Shown in pieces: positions 16,244 through 25,327 of a stretch of DNA of 64,000 nucleotides. Below the pieces are notes generated by a model. It ran no database searches. It saw only the letters and a program-made list of their open reading frames with translations, and had not been told where the DNA came from. Source of the DNA: Flammeovirgaceae bacterium (GTDB lineage: Bacteria > Bacteroidota > Bacteroidia > Cytophagales > Cyclobacteriaceae); contig CP054185.1 in NCBI GenBank assembly GCA_015180985.1, forward strand, positions 2,541,225-2,605,224. Direction: 5' to 3'. A program made the position numbers and the translations under genes. Numbering within the stretch: the stretch's first letter is position 1; every line of letters starts with the position of its first letter.

Positions 16244-17719
16244 ATGATGCAACAACGTAAAACTTCGCTGTGGCCGGTTATAACGGCCTCCTCGGTCGGT
16301 ACCTTAATCGAGTGGTACGATTTTTACATCTTTGGCAGCCTGGCTACCATTCTTTCCGAGCAGTTTTTTCCAAAAACAAATCCAACCGCGGCCTTCCTCT
16401 CTACACTGGCTACGTTTGCAGCCGGTTTTATTGTGAGGCCCTTTGGCGCACTGGTATTCGGCAGGCTGGGCGATAAAGTGGGACGGAAATACACCTTTCT
16501 GATCACACTTGTGCTGATGGGAACATCCACTTTCCTTATCGGACTTGTACCGGGCTACGAGACCATCGGATTGTTTGCTCCGCTTATCGTGTTACTTCTG
16601 CGTTTGGTGCAAGGGCTTGCGCTGGGAGGTGAGTATGGAGGTGCCGCAACCTACGTGGCCGAGCATTCGCCACCGGGCAAGCGCGGATTCTACACAAGTT
16701 TTATTCAGACTACTGCCACGTTGGGATTATTTGTATCGCTGGGTGTAATTGTTTTTATCCGGCAAACGATGGGAATTGAAGAGTTTACCGCCTGGGGCTG
16801 GCGCATTCCGTTTTTGCTTTCAGCCATACTGGTGGGTATATCTATTTATATCCGCCTGCGGATGGAAGAATCTCCGCTATTCACCGAAATCAAATCGAAA
16901 GGAAAGTTATCAGTTAACCCAATCAAGGAAAGTTTTGGTAAAAAAGAAAACCTGAAGTGGGTGTTGCTTGCGCTTTTTGGCGCAACAGCAGGGCAGGGGG
17001 TGGTGTGGTACACGGGTCAGTTTTATGCGCTTTCATTTATTCAAAAAACCTGCAACATCGAGTTTGTCCAATCGAACTACATTGTTGCAACGGCTTTGGT
17101 AATCGGAACGCCTTTGTTCATATTTTTTGGATGGTGGTCAGATAAAATCGGAAGGAAGTACATTATGATGGCCGGAATGGTTCTGGCGGTTTTTCTCTAT
17201 CGGCCGGTATACAAATCCATGGTAAGGATTAGCGATCCAACAATAAAAGCTGAGCAATCGGCCGGTGAGCCGTTTGAATCGGTAACGGTCACCTCGTCAG
17301 GCGATACTACTCGAGTTTATAAAATTGAACGTCAGTTTACAGATGGCACAACGGTTTTGGAAACAATTACGAAAAAGGGTAGTTCAAAGGAAGCAAAGAA
17401 GGAGGTTCGTCTTGCCGGTACGAATTACCGGCTTATGATTGCCCTTATTGCCTTACAGGTGCTGTTTGTAACCATGGTGTACGGCCCGATAGCGGCTTTC
17501 CTGGTTGAATTGTTCCCAACCCGTATCCGTTATACTTCGATGTCGCTCCCGTATCACATTGGTAATGGGATATTTGGAGGCTTAACACCATTCATTGCAA
17601 CGGCATTGGCTACAACCGGTGGCCCGTTTGCCGGGCTTTGGTATCCGGTAACGGTTGCCGCATTGTCTGCCATCGTGGGCCTTATCTTTTTGCCGAACCG
17701 TTCAAATACCGAACTTTAG
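16244..17719 (+). CDS. MFS transporter, metabolite:H+ symporter (MHS) family
   Basis: 491 aa inner-membrane secondary transporter with 12 predicted helices. Family marks are the opening SSVGTLIEWYDFYIFG, RPFGALVFGRLGDKVGRK at the 2-3 loop, and the QGLALGGEYGGAATYVAE segment, all typical of MHS symporters (proline/betaine ProP, citrate, shikimate, alpha-ketoglutarate types). A hydrophilic insertion at about residues 325-394 breaks the usual helix spacing. Two adjacent ATGs occur at 16244 and 16247. The stop is three bases before the ligD start, so the two are probably one transcript. Substrate cannot be assigned. Confidence 0.9.
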   Translation: MMQQRKTSLWPVITASSVGTLIEWYDFYIFGSLATILSEQFFPKTNPTAAFLSTLATFAAGFIVRPFGALVFGRLGDKVGRKYTFLITLVLMGTSTFLIGLVPGYETIGLFAPLIVLLLRLVQGLALGGEYGGAATYVAEHSPPGKRGFYTSFIQTTATLGLFVSLGVIVFIRQTMGIEEFTAWGWRIPFLLSAILVGISIYIRLRMEESPLFTEIKSKGKLSVNPIKESFGKKENLKWVLLALFGATAGQGVVWYTGQFYALSFIQKTCNIEFVQSNYIVATALVIGTPLFIFFGWWSDKIGRKYIMMAGMVLAVFLYRPVYKSMVRISDPTIKAEQSAGEPFESVTVTSSGDTTRVYKIERQFTDGTTVLETITKKGSSKEAKKEVRLAGTNYRLMIALIALQVLFVTMVYGPIAAFLVELFPTRIRYTSMSLPYHIGNGIFGGLTPFIATALATTGGPFAGLWYPVTVAALSAIVGLIFLPNRSNTEL

Positions 17720-17722
17720 GTA

Positions 17723-20044
17723 ATGGCGAAAAAATCACAATGGACGCAAATCGGAAAACGGAAGCTGGAGCTCTCCAATCTTGATAAAGTACTTTTTCCG
17801 GAAGACGGGATCGTGAAAGCCCAGGTTATTGAATACTATCTGAAAATTGCACCAACTATTTTAACCCACATCAAGGGCAGGGCGCTCACGTTGATTCGGT
17901 ATCCCGATGGCATCCATGGTGAGATGTTCTACCAGAAAAACAGGCCGGAGTGGGCGCCTCCCTGGGTAGAGTTCGAAAAACTGGGTAAGGAAGAAACGAA
18001 AGATTACATCATTGCTACGGAACCGGCAACCCTGGTTTGGCTTGCTAACCTGGCCGCGCTTGAACTTCACCAGCTTCACAGCCGCAGACCGGGATTCGAT
18101 TTTCCTGATTACATCGTGTTTGATCTTGATCCGCCTGAGGGATATGATTTTAAAAAGGTTGTTCCGATTGCTTTCGATTTAAAGGAATACATTGAATCGT
18201 TTGGCTATACCGCTTTTGCAAAAACCACGGGGGGGAAGGGCATCCATATCTGCTGCCCGATTGAGCCCAAGTTTGATTTTCATACCGTATTCGAAAGTGC
18301 CCAGTTCATAGCACAACCTTTTGTTGAGCGCCATGCGTCAACAACAACACTGAATATAAAAAAGGAAGCCCGCAAAGGGCGCGTGCTGATTGATATTTAC
18401 AGGATTCGCTCAGGCCAGAGTATCGTATCGCCCTACAGCTTACGCGGGCGGGTGGGCGCACCGGTATCGATGCCCCTGAAGTGGGAGGAACTGGCAGTTC
18501 TCAATAAACCTGTTGAGTACAACATTCATACAGTGCTCGATAAAGTGTTAACTGATGGAGATGCCTGGGAAGGCATTGATGCCTTTGCCGTAGAGTTGCA
18601 CAACCATCGGACTACAAAGCATGTTAAAGAGCTTCCGGTTTCAAAGAAACGAAAGACTCCGGCCCAACTGGAATCCTACGAAAAAAAACGCGACTTTAAA
18701 AAAACGGCTGAACCCGAGGCACGTTTGGCCGAAGGCTCAGGAAACAACTTTGTGGTTCACCGCCATCACGCTTCGCATCTTCATTATGATTTACGGTTAG
18801 AACAAGATGGCGTACTGAAATCGTGGGCTGTACCACGGGGTTTGCCCCCGCATCCGGGTGTAAAGCGACTGGCCGTTCAGACGGAAGACCACCCGATGAA
18901 GTACCTGACTTTTGATGGTAAGATACCGAAGGGGCAATATGGCGGTGGCGAAATGTGGATTTATGCCTTGGGCAAATATACGATCACTAAAGAGAAGAAA
19001 GACGGATTCTATTTCAGGTTGAGCAGTAAAGAAGTTACCGGTGAGTATCGACTCTATCGGATTAAGGATAAAGAGTTTTTACTGGAACGTGTTGATACAC
19101 CTCAGATCAATTACCTGCACGATGCCATCGAGCCCATGCTTTCAGGAAGTTCAGAAAAACTGCCCCCGGGTAATGACTACCTGTTTGAAGTGAAATGGGA
19201 CGGCATCCGTGCTTTAATTGCATTGGAGGATGGCCAGGTGCGCATACGCAGCCGCAACCAGAATGACATTACCAGTCAGTTTCCGGAGTTGCTGTCAGCA
19301 GACAAGGCATTTCGCGCTACATGTGGCCTGTTTGATGCGGAGATTGTTTGCCTGAACAGGCAGGGTAAACCTGAATTTAAAAAAGTAATTAACCGGCTGA
19401 TGGCCTCAGGTGAAACAACAATTCAAAAGCTAGCCAGGTCCTCACCGGTATATTGTTACCTGTTCGACTGCCTGTATCTGGACGGCAGGAGTTTGATCAA
19501 TGAGCCGTTAATCAAACGAAAAGAGTGGCTTAAGGATGCCATTAGAAAGGATACGCCATACCGTGTAAGCGAGTGGGTAGATGATGGTACGTCATTATTG
19601 GAGGCGGCCAAAGAGCATGAATTGGAAGGCATCATGGCCAAACAAAAATCGGGTAAATATTATCCGGGTAAACGCAGCGATGTATGGCTTAAGATAAAGA
19701 TTAGAAAAACAAGCGAGTGTGTAATAATCGGGTATAATAAGGGCAAGGGTAATCGAAGTTCAACATTTGGCGGATTGCACATAGCCGAGAAAGAGGGGAG
19801 TAAACTGATTTACCGGGGCAAGGTGGGCACAGGGTTCGATGATAGTACAGCGAAGGAGATATTTAATCAAATTAGAAAACTAAAACCGGTTAAAAAGCCG
19901 GTAGAAGATCCAGTGCCTGACGAGAAGGTGTCTTTCTGGGTTGATCCGAAGATTATGATTGAAGTGAGTTATGCATCGCTAACCCCGGATAAGAATTTCA
20001 GGGAGCCGGTGTTTGTACGATTGCGACCGGATTTGGTTGTATAG
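17723..20044 (+). CDS. ligD: Multifunctional DNA ligase D (polymerase-phosphoesterase-ligase)
   Basis: 773 aa non-homologous end-joining enzyme. The domain order is Pol-PE-Lig. The N-terminal primase-like polymerase runs to about residue 300, with catalytic DLD at 134-136 and TTGGKGIH. The 3'-phosphoesterase at about 335-460 has HRHHASHLHYDLR, including H352, H354, D356 and R358. The ATP-dependent ligase follows, with nucleophile K491 in KWDGIRA, and its OB part ends in ASLTPDKNFREPVF. All three active sites look intact, so it should fill, trim and seal breaks brought together by Ku. Pol-first order is as in mycobacteria and differs from Pseudomonas LigD. Confidence 0.97.
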   Translation: MAKKSQWTQIGKRKLELSNLDKVLFPEDGIVKAQVIEYYLKIAPTILTHIKGRALTLIRYPDGIHGEMFYQKNRPEWAPPWVEFEKLGKEETKDYIIATEPATLVWLANLAALELHQLHSRRPGFDFPDYIVFDLDPPEGYDFKKVVPIAFDLKEYIESFGYTAFAKTTGGKGIHICCPIEPKFDFHTVFESAQFIAQPFVERHASTTTLNIKKEARKGRVLIDIYRIRSGQSIVSPYSLRGRVGAPVSMPLKWEELAVLNKPVEYNIHTVLDKVLTDGDAWEGIDAFAVELHNHRTTKHVKELPVSKKRKTPAQLESYEKKRDFKKTAEPEARLAEGSGNNFVVHRHHASHLHYDLRLEQDGVLKSWAVPRGLPPHPGVKRLAVQTEDHPMKYLTFDGKIPKGQYGGGEMWIYALGKYTITKEKKDGFYFRLSSKEVTGEYRLYRIKDKEFLLERVDTPQINYLHDAIEPMLSGSSEKLPPGNDYLFEVKWDGIRALIALEDGQVRIRSRNQNDITSQFPELLSADKAFRATCGLFDAEIVCLNRQGKPEFKKVINRLMASGETTIQKLARSSPVYCYLFDCLYLDGRSLINEPLIKRKEWLKDAIRKDTPYRVSEWVDDGTSLLEAAKEHELEGIMAKQKSGKYYPGKRSDVWLKIKIRKTSECVIIGYNKGKGNRSSTFGGLHIAEKEGSKLIYRGKVGTGFDDSTAKEIFNQIRKLKPVKKPVEDPVPDEKVSFWVDPKIMIEVSYASLTPDKNFREPVFVRLRPDLVV

Positions 20045-20047
20045 TCC

Positions 20048-21271
20048 TCAATCGGGTGGGCATAGTTTCCGTTTCATTTCATCAGTAACGCTGAACCCAA
20101 ACCGCTGAGCCTGCTGGAGGTCAGCGCAGGCCTTTTGGAGATTCTTTAACGTGTGATACACCAGCGCGCGATTATAATAGGCGGCCGCATAATCAGGTTT
20201 GTAAAGTAAAGCCACCGAGTAATCTTCGACAGCTTCTGAATATTTCTTCTGTTGGGCCAGCAAATTGCCCCGGTTAAGCCAGGCCTGTACATAATCTTCC
20301 TGCAATTCAATAGCACGCGAATAATCAGAATACGCACCCTGCATGTCGCTAAGCTTTTCTTTAAGAAGGCCGTGGTTTAACCAAATTTCCGGATCATCCT
20401 CTTTTATTTTAAGGGCTCGTTCGTAATCAGCCAAGGCTCCTTTGTAATCTTTATTTTTCATTCGATGGAGACCACGCTGCAGGTAAGGATAAAGAAGCAA
20501 CGAGTCGGCAGCAATTGCATCAGTAAATAACTTTTCTCGGGTAACGTCATCCGCATTTATTTCCAGCAGGGCCCAGTGGTGTTTAGCAAGCGCATGGTCA
20601 GGATTAAAGCGGAGCGCTGTTTGTAAGTCATCCACAAAGTTCTCTTCACCGCATTGTTTCTTTGCCAAAAAACGATTAAGGTAAAAATCGGCATCCTCCG
20701 AAGTGATGGCAATTGCTGAATCAAGCCAGGCAATTGCCGCTTTGCAATTATTTAATTGCAGATCGATCAACCCAAGGTAACTGAATAATTGCGACCGCAA
20801 CCGGCTTTGTGCAGTTACAATCTGGTCGGTACCCGGTCGGTGTGCCGACTGCCGGTAAAAAACAGTATTTGTTTCGGAGGTGGGTAGTGTCAGAAGCCGG
20901 ATAAAATCTTGCCTGGCAAACTCTGGTTGATTTACCTGATACCGGATGGTGGCCCGCTTAAACAGCACTTCGTAATTATCGGGATCAATTTCCAAGACTG
21001 TATTTAAATCAGTCAATGCGCCTTTATAATCCTTTAACTGTTCTTTACAAGCTGCACGCAGCGTATAGGCTTCGGTATTAACGGCATTTAAAAAAATCGA
21101 ACGGGTTACTTGCGAAATAGCTTTTTCGTACATACCCTGCCGATAATCGGCTAATGCCAGTTCATATAGATTTTCCGAAGTCTCACGGCCACGTTGGCAA
21201 AAAGATTCCAGTGGAAGGATCAGGAGTAACCACGCACCGACTACTGCATATGATACCTTATCCACAAGCAT
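20048..21271 (-). CDS. Tetratricopeptide-repeat protein, exported
   Basis: 407 aa. A hydrophobic N-terminal signal (YAVVGAWLLLILPLESF) is followed by roughly eight to nine 34-residue TPR units. Clear examples are TEAYTLRAACKEQLKDYKGA, PEIWLNHGLLKEKLSDMQGA and AAAYYNRALVYHTLKNLQKA. Such proteins are periplasmic scaffolds for protein contacts; no partner is evident. It lies 11 bases downstream of the barrel gene at 21283-22104 on the same strand, so the two probably form an operon placed between ligD and ku but read the other way. It converges on ligD with three bases between stops. Confidence 0.85.
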   Translation of the reverse strand: MLVDKVSYAVVGAWLLLILPLESFCQRGRETSENLYELALADYRQGMYEKAISQVTRSIFLNAVNTEAYTLRAACKEQLKDYKGALTDLNTVLEIDPDNYEVLFKRATIRYQVNQPEFARQDFIRLLTLPTSETNTVFYRQSAHRPGTDQIVTAQSRLRSQLFSYLGLIDLQLNNCKAAIAWLDSAIAITSEDADFYLNRFLAKKQCGEENFVDDLQTALRFNPDHALAKHHWALLEINADDVTREKLFTDAIAADSLLLYPYLQRGLHRMKNKDYKGALADYERALKIKEDDPEIWLNHGLLKEKLSDMQGAYSDYSRAIELQEDYVQAWLNRGNLLAQQKKYSEAVEDYSVALLYKPDYAAAYYNRALVYHTLKNLQKACADLQQAQRFGFSVTDEMKRKLCPPD

Positions 21272-21282
21272 ATCGATTTACG

Positions 21283-22104
21283 TTAGTGTCTGATAAAAAA
21301 ATTAAACCTCACCCGAACCAAAGTTTCCAACCGCGGCTGGCCGGCAATAAATTTAGTAATCTGCAATCCGGCAGCCGAGTGTTTGCCCATCATTCTGCCG
21401 AAATCAAACCGCAAAAATAAAAAGTAGGTTTCTTCAACAAAGGTATAGGCGTATTCCGTATGCATGCTTACCCATCCGTTCCAGTCTTCTATAACGTAGG
21501 TTAAGGGCAAGGCAAGGGTTAAGTACTGCAGTTTCTCATCCTTTTCAGGATTCTCCAAGTCAGGAACGCCATCAGCACCACCGCGGCTGTTCACTTGCTT
21601 GGAGGAGAACTGAAACCGGACTTCAGGATATAAACTAAAAGCCGGGCCCGGCTGAACGGAAAAGATTAAGCCGGGTTTATAAAGCCACCATCCTACACCA
21701 TGACCCAGGTCGGCATTGCCTGTAGGAGCCGTTACATCAAAATAGAAGGATACCCGCTCCAGCCCCAAGGGCGTTTTCTTAACATAGGGTGCCCCCAGGT
21801 AACTCATCCGGATATCGCCAATACCAGTGGTGTTTTCGTAACCGGCAAAATCTGCGTTGAAAATACTATGCACCAACGGAATAGTTAAACCGAAGGCATG
21901 ACGGTCGTTGGGAATGCCGTAATAAAACCCGGCCCGGGCAACAAAAAACTTATTGCCGGCAACGAAATAATACGAGTCAAAATCAAACGCTACCCGGCTT
22001 TGAACGTTAGCCGGATCATAAGGCCGCAGTTCAAAAATTTCGCCTTGTGAAAAAGCCGGGATACCACTGACGAAGCCTAACCAGGCAAAGATAACAATGC
22101 GCAT
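21283..22104 (-). CDS. Outer-membrane transporter-like beta-barrel protein
   Basis: 273 aa with a signal peptide (MRIVIFAWLGFVSGIPAFSQ). The remainder alternates as amphipathic strands with aromatic girdles (AFDFDSYYFVAGNKFFVARA; YLTLALPLTYVIEDW), and the chain ends VRFNFFIRH, a typical barrel C-terminus. It resembles the broad family labelled transporter or phenol-degradation meta-pathway barrel. First gene of a two-gene minus-strand unit with the TPR gene. The substrate is unknown. Confidence 0.7.
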   Translation of the reverse strand: MRIVIFAWLGFVSGIPAFSQGEIFELRPYDPANVQSRVAFDFDSYYFVAGNKFFVARAGFYYGIPNDRHAFGLTIPLVHSIFNADFAGYENTTGIGDIRMSYLGAPYVKKTPLGLERVSFYFDVTAPTGNADLGHGVGWWLYKPGLIFSVQPGPAFSLYPEVRFQFSSKQVNSRGGADGVPDLENPEKDEKLQYLTLALPLTYVIEDWNGWVSMHTEYAYTFVEETYFLFLRFDFGRMMGKHSAAGLQITKFIAGQPRLETLVRVRFNFFIRH

Positions 22105-22208
22105 AGGTGCCCTTTGAAAGGCAAGCTAATGCCAAAAAGATAAAAATATTTAAAATACTTTATATCAATTACTTAGAGTAGTATATTTAATGCATTAAAG
22201 CAAGTAAC

Positions 22209-23054
22209 ATGAGAGCAATCTGGAAAGGCCACATCCGGTTTTCGCTGGTAACAATTCCCATCCGGATATACAATGCCATTGACAATGCACAGACTATTAG
22301 TTTCAACCTGCTGTCGCGCGAGGGGCATAATCCGGTTGCGTATGAAAAGAAGGACAAGGTAACCGGCAAGGTATTGCGTAACGAAGATATTGTTAAAGGG
22401 TACCAATACGAGCCCGGACAGTTTGTGATTATAGAACAGGAAGATCTTGATAAGGTTAAACTAAAGAGCACAAAAGTTATTGAGATTGACGGTTTTGTGA
22501 AGGCTGAAGAAGTACACCCAACCTTATACGAATCGCCCTACTTTATAGGCCCTGATGGCGATGTGGCTGCCAAAACCTACGCCTTGCTGGCTGCAACACT
22601 TAAAGAATCAGGTAAAGTAGGAGTAGGTAAAGTTGTTCTGCGCGACCGTGAAACACCGGTTTTGCTCAATCCTCATGAAGGAGGTATTCTCATGTATAGG
22701 CTTCGCTATCCAAACGAAGTGCGGAGTATAAAGGAAGTGCCTCAATTACTTGAGGCCAGGGCCGATAAGGAGCAGCTTAAACTGGCCAAATCGCTGGTTG
22801 ATTCCATGACGACAAAATTTGCGAACATCAAAATGGAGGATCATTATGCCGATGAGCTGAAAAAAATCATTCAGGCTAAAATTGAAGGTAAAGAAATCAT
22901 ATCCATCGAAGAGGCTGAACCGGAAATTGTTGATATTATGACTGCCCTTAAAGCCAGCATTGAACGCGCCAAAAAGAAACCAATGGAGAAGGCCAAAGGT
23001 GCGGTTGCCCAAAAGACAAGCAAGCAAAAAGCACTGAAACGGAAAGCAGGCTGA
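22209..23054 (+). CDS. ku: Ku homodimeric DNA end-binding protein
   Basis: 281 aa bacterial Ku, which rings DNA ends and recruits LigD. The N-terminus RAIWKGHIRFSLVTIPIRIY is the family signature, followed by the core beta-barrel (NEDIVKGYQYEPGQFVIIEQEDL; SPYFIGPDGDVAAKTYALL). The C-terminal tail is lysine/alanine-rich (KKKPMEKAKGA), as in many bacterial Ku proteins where it aids DNA binding. It is in the same orientation as ligD but separated from it by the TPR/barrel pair. The AT-rich upstream stretch holds a TATATTTA near-match to a -7 box. Confidence 0.97.
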   Translation: MRAIWKGHIRFSLVTIPIRIYNAIDNAQTISFNLLSREGHNPVAYEKKDKVTGKVLRNEDIVKGYQYEPGQFVIIEQEDLDKVKLKSTKVIEIDGFVKAEEVHPTLYESPYFIGPDGDVAAKTYALLAATLKESGKVGVGKVVLRDRETPVLLNPHEGGILMYRLRYPNEVRSIKEVPQLLEARADKEQLKLAKSLVDSMTTKFANIKMEDHYADELKKIIQAKIEGKEIISIEEAEPEIVDIMTALKASIERAKKKPMEKAKGAVAQKTSKQKALKRKAG

Positions 23055-23086
23055 TCCACATCATACTTAAGAATATATGGAATTTG

Positions 23087-23094
23087 TACCTTTG
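23087..23094 (+). promoter_or_regulatory. -7 box with leaderless-like start for the TPR gene
   Basis: TACCTTTG is an exact TAnnTTTG and the ATG at 23100 begins six bases after it, the same geometry as at 3074. It also rules against the in-frame GTG at 23094 as a start, since that codon overlaps the promoter. Confidence 0.6.
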
Positions 23095-23099
23095 TGGTA

Positions 23100-23693
23100 A
23101 TGGCTAAAGTTGTAAAATTTCCAGGGCCTGCACCTGAAAAATTCGGACTGCAAAGGGCGCGAAAACGAAAGGGTGATTTACCCGGCAAAGCCGGTCAGTT
23201 AAACCTTTTTGGCGGGCGAGTTATCAAACTTAACCACTTGTCGACCTTTGAGGAGGCTCTGATGCTTGATGAGGCCGGTAACTATGAGCAAGCCAGTGTT
23301 CTGTACCAGAAGGCAATTGGTGAGGGTGATTTCGTTGCTGATGCCTGGTGCAACCTGGGAATAATCGAATCGCAAAAGGAAAACCATGCCCGCGCCATTG
23401 ATGCCTTTACCAAATGTTTAGTCAACGACCCCAGGCATTACGAAGCACATTATAACCTGGCCAACCTGTATGCCGAAGTGGGTAATTATGCATTGGCGAA
23501 AGTACACTATGCTATCGCATCAGAAATTGAGCCGACATTTCCAAACAGTTACTTTAATCTGGGCATTACATTGGCGATGAACCGGGAGTACACCGAAGCT
23601 ATTCGAGTACTAAAAAAATACTGCAGCCTGACACCGGCTGAGGATCATGGGCCGGCCATTGAACTTATCAGTCAGCTTTCTTCGCTCGGCTAA
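23100..23693 (+). CDS. Cytoplasmic TPR-repeat protein
   Basis: 197 aa from ATG 23100. A short basic N-terminal region (FPGPAPEKFG; RARKRKGDLPGK) precedes a linker and three to four TPR units from about residue 50: ALMLDEAGNYEQASVLYQKA, ADAWCNLGIIESQKENHARA, and PNSYFNLGITLAMNREYTEA. There is no signal peptide. The basic N-terminus next to ku might suggest nucleic-acid contact, but that is speculation. It converges on the DUF3667 gene with three bases between stops. Confidence 0.8.
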   Translation: MAKVVKFPGPAPEKFGLQRARKRKGDLPGKAGQLNLFGGRVIKLNHLSTFEEALMLDEAGNYEQASVLYQKAIGEGDFVADAWCNLGIIESQKENHARAIDAFTKCLVNDPRHYEAHYNLANLYAEVGNYALAKVHYAIASEIEPTFPNSYFNLGITLAMNREYTEAIRVLKKYCSLTPAEDHGPAIELISQLSSLG

Positions 23694-23696
23694 GTA

Positions 23697-24551
23697 TTAA
23701 ACTGACCAGAAGGTCACCAGGAACAATAACAGCCGATAGGCCTCAAGCGCAAGGAAGAGCCCAATAATCACAAGAATGCTTTTTATCCACAAGCGCTTTC
23801 CTTGTTGATCATAAAATGTAGCAGAGGCCCGATAAACAAAGTACAAGTTAGTTGTTACAAAAATTCCGGTTAATGTATTTTCATTCAGATAACCCTGCCA
23901 GGGCAGGTTTCCTAATCGTAATAGCCAGCTAACCACCCAAAGCAACGCTGACAGCAAAATGGCGTTGACAAAGAGATTATAACAGGCAAGTTCAACCGAA
24001 AGGGTTACATGGTCGGTAAAGTAGCGATTCCTCTTTTTCAAATAGATTAGGCTGAGCGGGATGGAGGCCAGCAAAACATAAACTACAACCAGTAACTTTG
24101 CCAGACTTGTTGATTTGGCATTGTACATCAATTCATAACCCTGTAAGCTCATACCCGAGGCAGTAATCCTTTCTATGACAAGCGTTCGCACCCAAGGGCT
24201 GTGAAACAGGTAATACATCTGTGTGCGGAGCGAGGAGTTAAAAAGCTGAAGCACTGGAAACAAAAAATATATCAGGTTCAGGATGAAAAATAACTGGAGG
24301 GGCCTGAGGTAGTTCACCCTACGGCCTTCGGCATATTCTTTTGAAAGAAACCCCGGGTTCCGGATAATCATCCAAAGCGTTTTAATAAACCGACTGTCGG
24401 CAAACGTGATGGCTATAAGGATGTTGGAGAGGAAGACTTTAAAGGACCGGTCTTTCGGCTCGATTACCTTCTCACCGCATAGGTTACAATACAATCCTGT
24501 AAACTGGTTACCGCAACTTTTACAGGTATGGGTAGTGGTTTCGTGGGCCAT
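23697..24551 (-). CDS. DUF3667 membrane protein with N-terminal zinc ribbon
   Basis: 284 aa. The N-terminus is a zinc ribbon (C10, C13, C22, C25 in CKSCG and CNLCG), followed by the DUF3667 core. Its marks are a membrane-associated helix region with RTLWMIIRNPGFLSKEYAEG, then RVNYLRPLQLFFILN. About five transmembrane segments follow. The family is widespread in Bacteroidota and uncharacterised. Its likely promoter overlaps the end of the upstream HEAT-like gene. Confidence 0.9.
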   Translation of the reverse strand: MAHETTTHTCKSCGNQFTGLYCNLCGEKVIEPKDRSFKVFLSNILIAITFADSRFIKTLWMIIRNPGFLSKEYAEGRRVNYLRPLQLFFILNLIYFLFPVLQLFNSSLRTQMYYLFHSPWVRTLVIERITASGMSLQGYELMYNAKSTSLAKLLVVVYVLLASIPLSLIYLKKRNRYFTDHVTLSVELACYNLFVNAILLSALLWVVSWLLRLGNLPWQGYLNENTLTGIFVTTNLYFVYRASATFYDQQGKRLWIKSILVIIGLFLALEAYRLLLFLVTFWSV

Positions 24552-24555
24552 GCCC

Positions 24556-24563
24556 CGAAGATA
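24556..24563 (-). promoter_or_regulatory. Near-consensus -7 box with leaderless-like start for the DUF3667 gene
   Basis: Minus-strand TATCTTCG (one mismatch to TAnnTTTG) is separated from the ATG at 24551 by four bases, GGGC. Confidence 0.4.
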
Positions 24564-25079
24564 TTACTTTTTGTGTCGGGCTATAATTTTTAGAGCTCGT
24601 GAGCGATAGCCGGGTGAAGCATAAGGCAAATGGTCTTCCAGGATGAGTACTAATTCACGTGCCAGCGAAGGTTGCTTCAGTGCAATATTGGATAATACGG
24701 TCATGGCAAATACTTTAACCGCTCTTGTTTCAGTCCGGCTCGTCAGTAAGGTATAACAGATTGTAAGTACACTTCCCTGGAATTTTGCGGGTATATCAAC
24801 AAACTGAAGGAGCCGGATTATATTTCGTTTTAGCGCAACGGCCGTATCCCTATGCGATACAATTTTAAGCAGGTTGCCCAGATACGGTTTTAAAAGTTCC
24901 GGATAGTTCTCTGAGCAATAACTCAATGGCCAGGCTGCGCGCTGGGTTATGCGGTAGGGGCCTTGTATGAAAGCATCCATAAGCACCCTGAATCTGAAAG
25001 GATTATTCCCGATGTAGCAAACAAGGTTATTTACCTGATTCTTAAAGGCTTTCTTCCTTAATTCGGCCAGAATGTCCAT
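24564..25079 (-). CDS. HEAT-like helical repeat protein
   Basis: 171 aa, wholly helical. Repeats of about 35-40 residues have hydrophobic heptads and a proline/aspartate turn: ITQRAAWPLSYCSENYPELL, VALKRNIIRLLQFVDIPAK, RAVKVFAMTVLSNIALKQP, YRSRALKIIARHKK. This is the pattern of short HEAT/ARM-type scaffolds common in Bacteroidota and described there as hypothetical. No catalytic motif or signal peptide. It is 12 bases upstream of the DUF3667 gene on the same strand. Confidence 0.65.
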   Translation of the reverse strand: MDILAELRKKAFKNQVNNLVCYIGNNPFRFRVLMDAFIQGPYRITQRAAWPLSYCSENYPELLKPYLGNLLKIVSHRDTAVALKRNIIRLLQFVDIPAKFQGSVLTICYTLLTSRTETRAVKVFAMTVLSNIALKQPSLARELVLILEDHLPYASPGYRSRALKIIARHKK

Positions 25080-25181
25080 AACTATTTAATAAGATCTTAT
25101 AATAATAATTATAACTATTTGATTTTAAGTATTTTTACTATATTTACTTAATTTTTTAATTTATACTAAAACTGATGTGCT

Positions 25182-25283
25182 ATGGAGATATTTTTTGCCA
25201 TCATTTCAATCCTTGCTTTTGAGCTTGGCTTATGCATGTTCTGCTTTTTTAAGAAGTCAACTCAGGCCTTTCTTCCGAGGTAG
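25182..25283 (+). CDS. Possible 33-aa single-span membrane peptide
   Basis: A short frame, ATG 25182 to TAG 25281-25283, encodes MEIFFAIISILAFELGLCMF, then CFFKKSTQ and a short tail. It is one continuous hydrophobic helix with a positively charged C-terminal flank, as in small inner-membrane peptides. It sits in an AT-rich gap between the HEAT-like gene and the hydrolase. No promoter consensus or homolog was recognised, so chance coding is quite possible. Confidence 0.25.
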   Translation: MEIFFAIISILAFELGLCMFCFFKKSTQAFLPR

Positions 25284-25327
25284 TTTACCAACGCGGAATA
25301 TTTGCCGGTTAGGTTTTAAATTTAAGG

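Noticed and set aside
16206-16247. 13-aa frame overlapping the MHS start by ATGA
   Set aside because: Very short, no conservation information, and two start codons of the main gene follow directly; probably chance.
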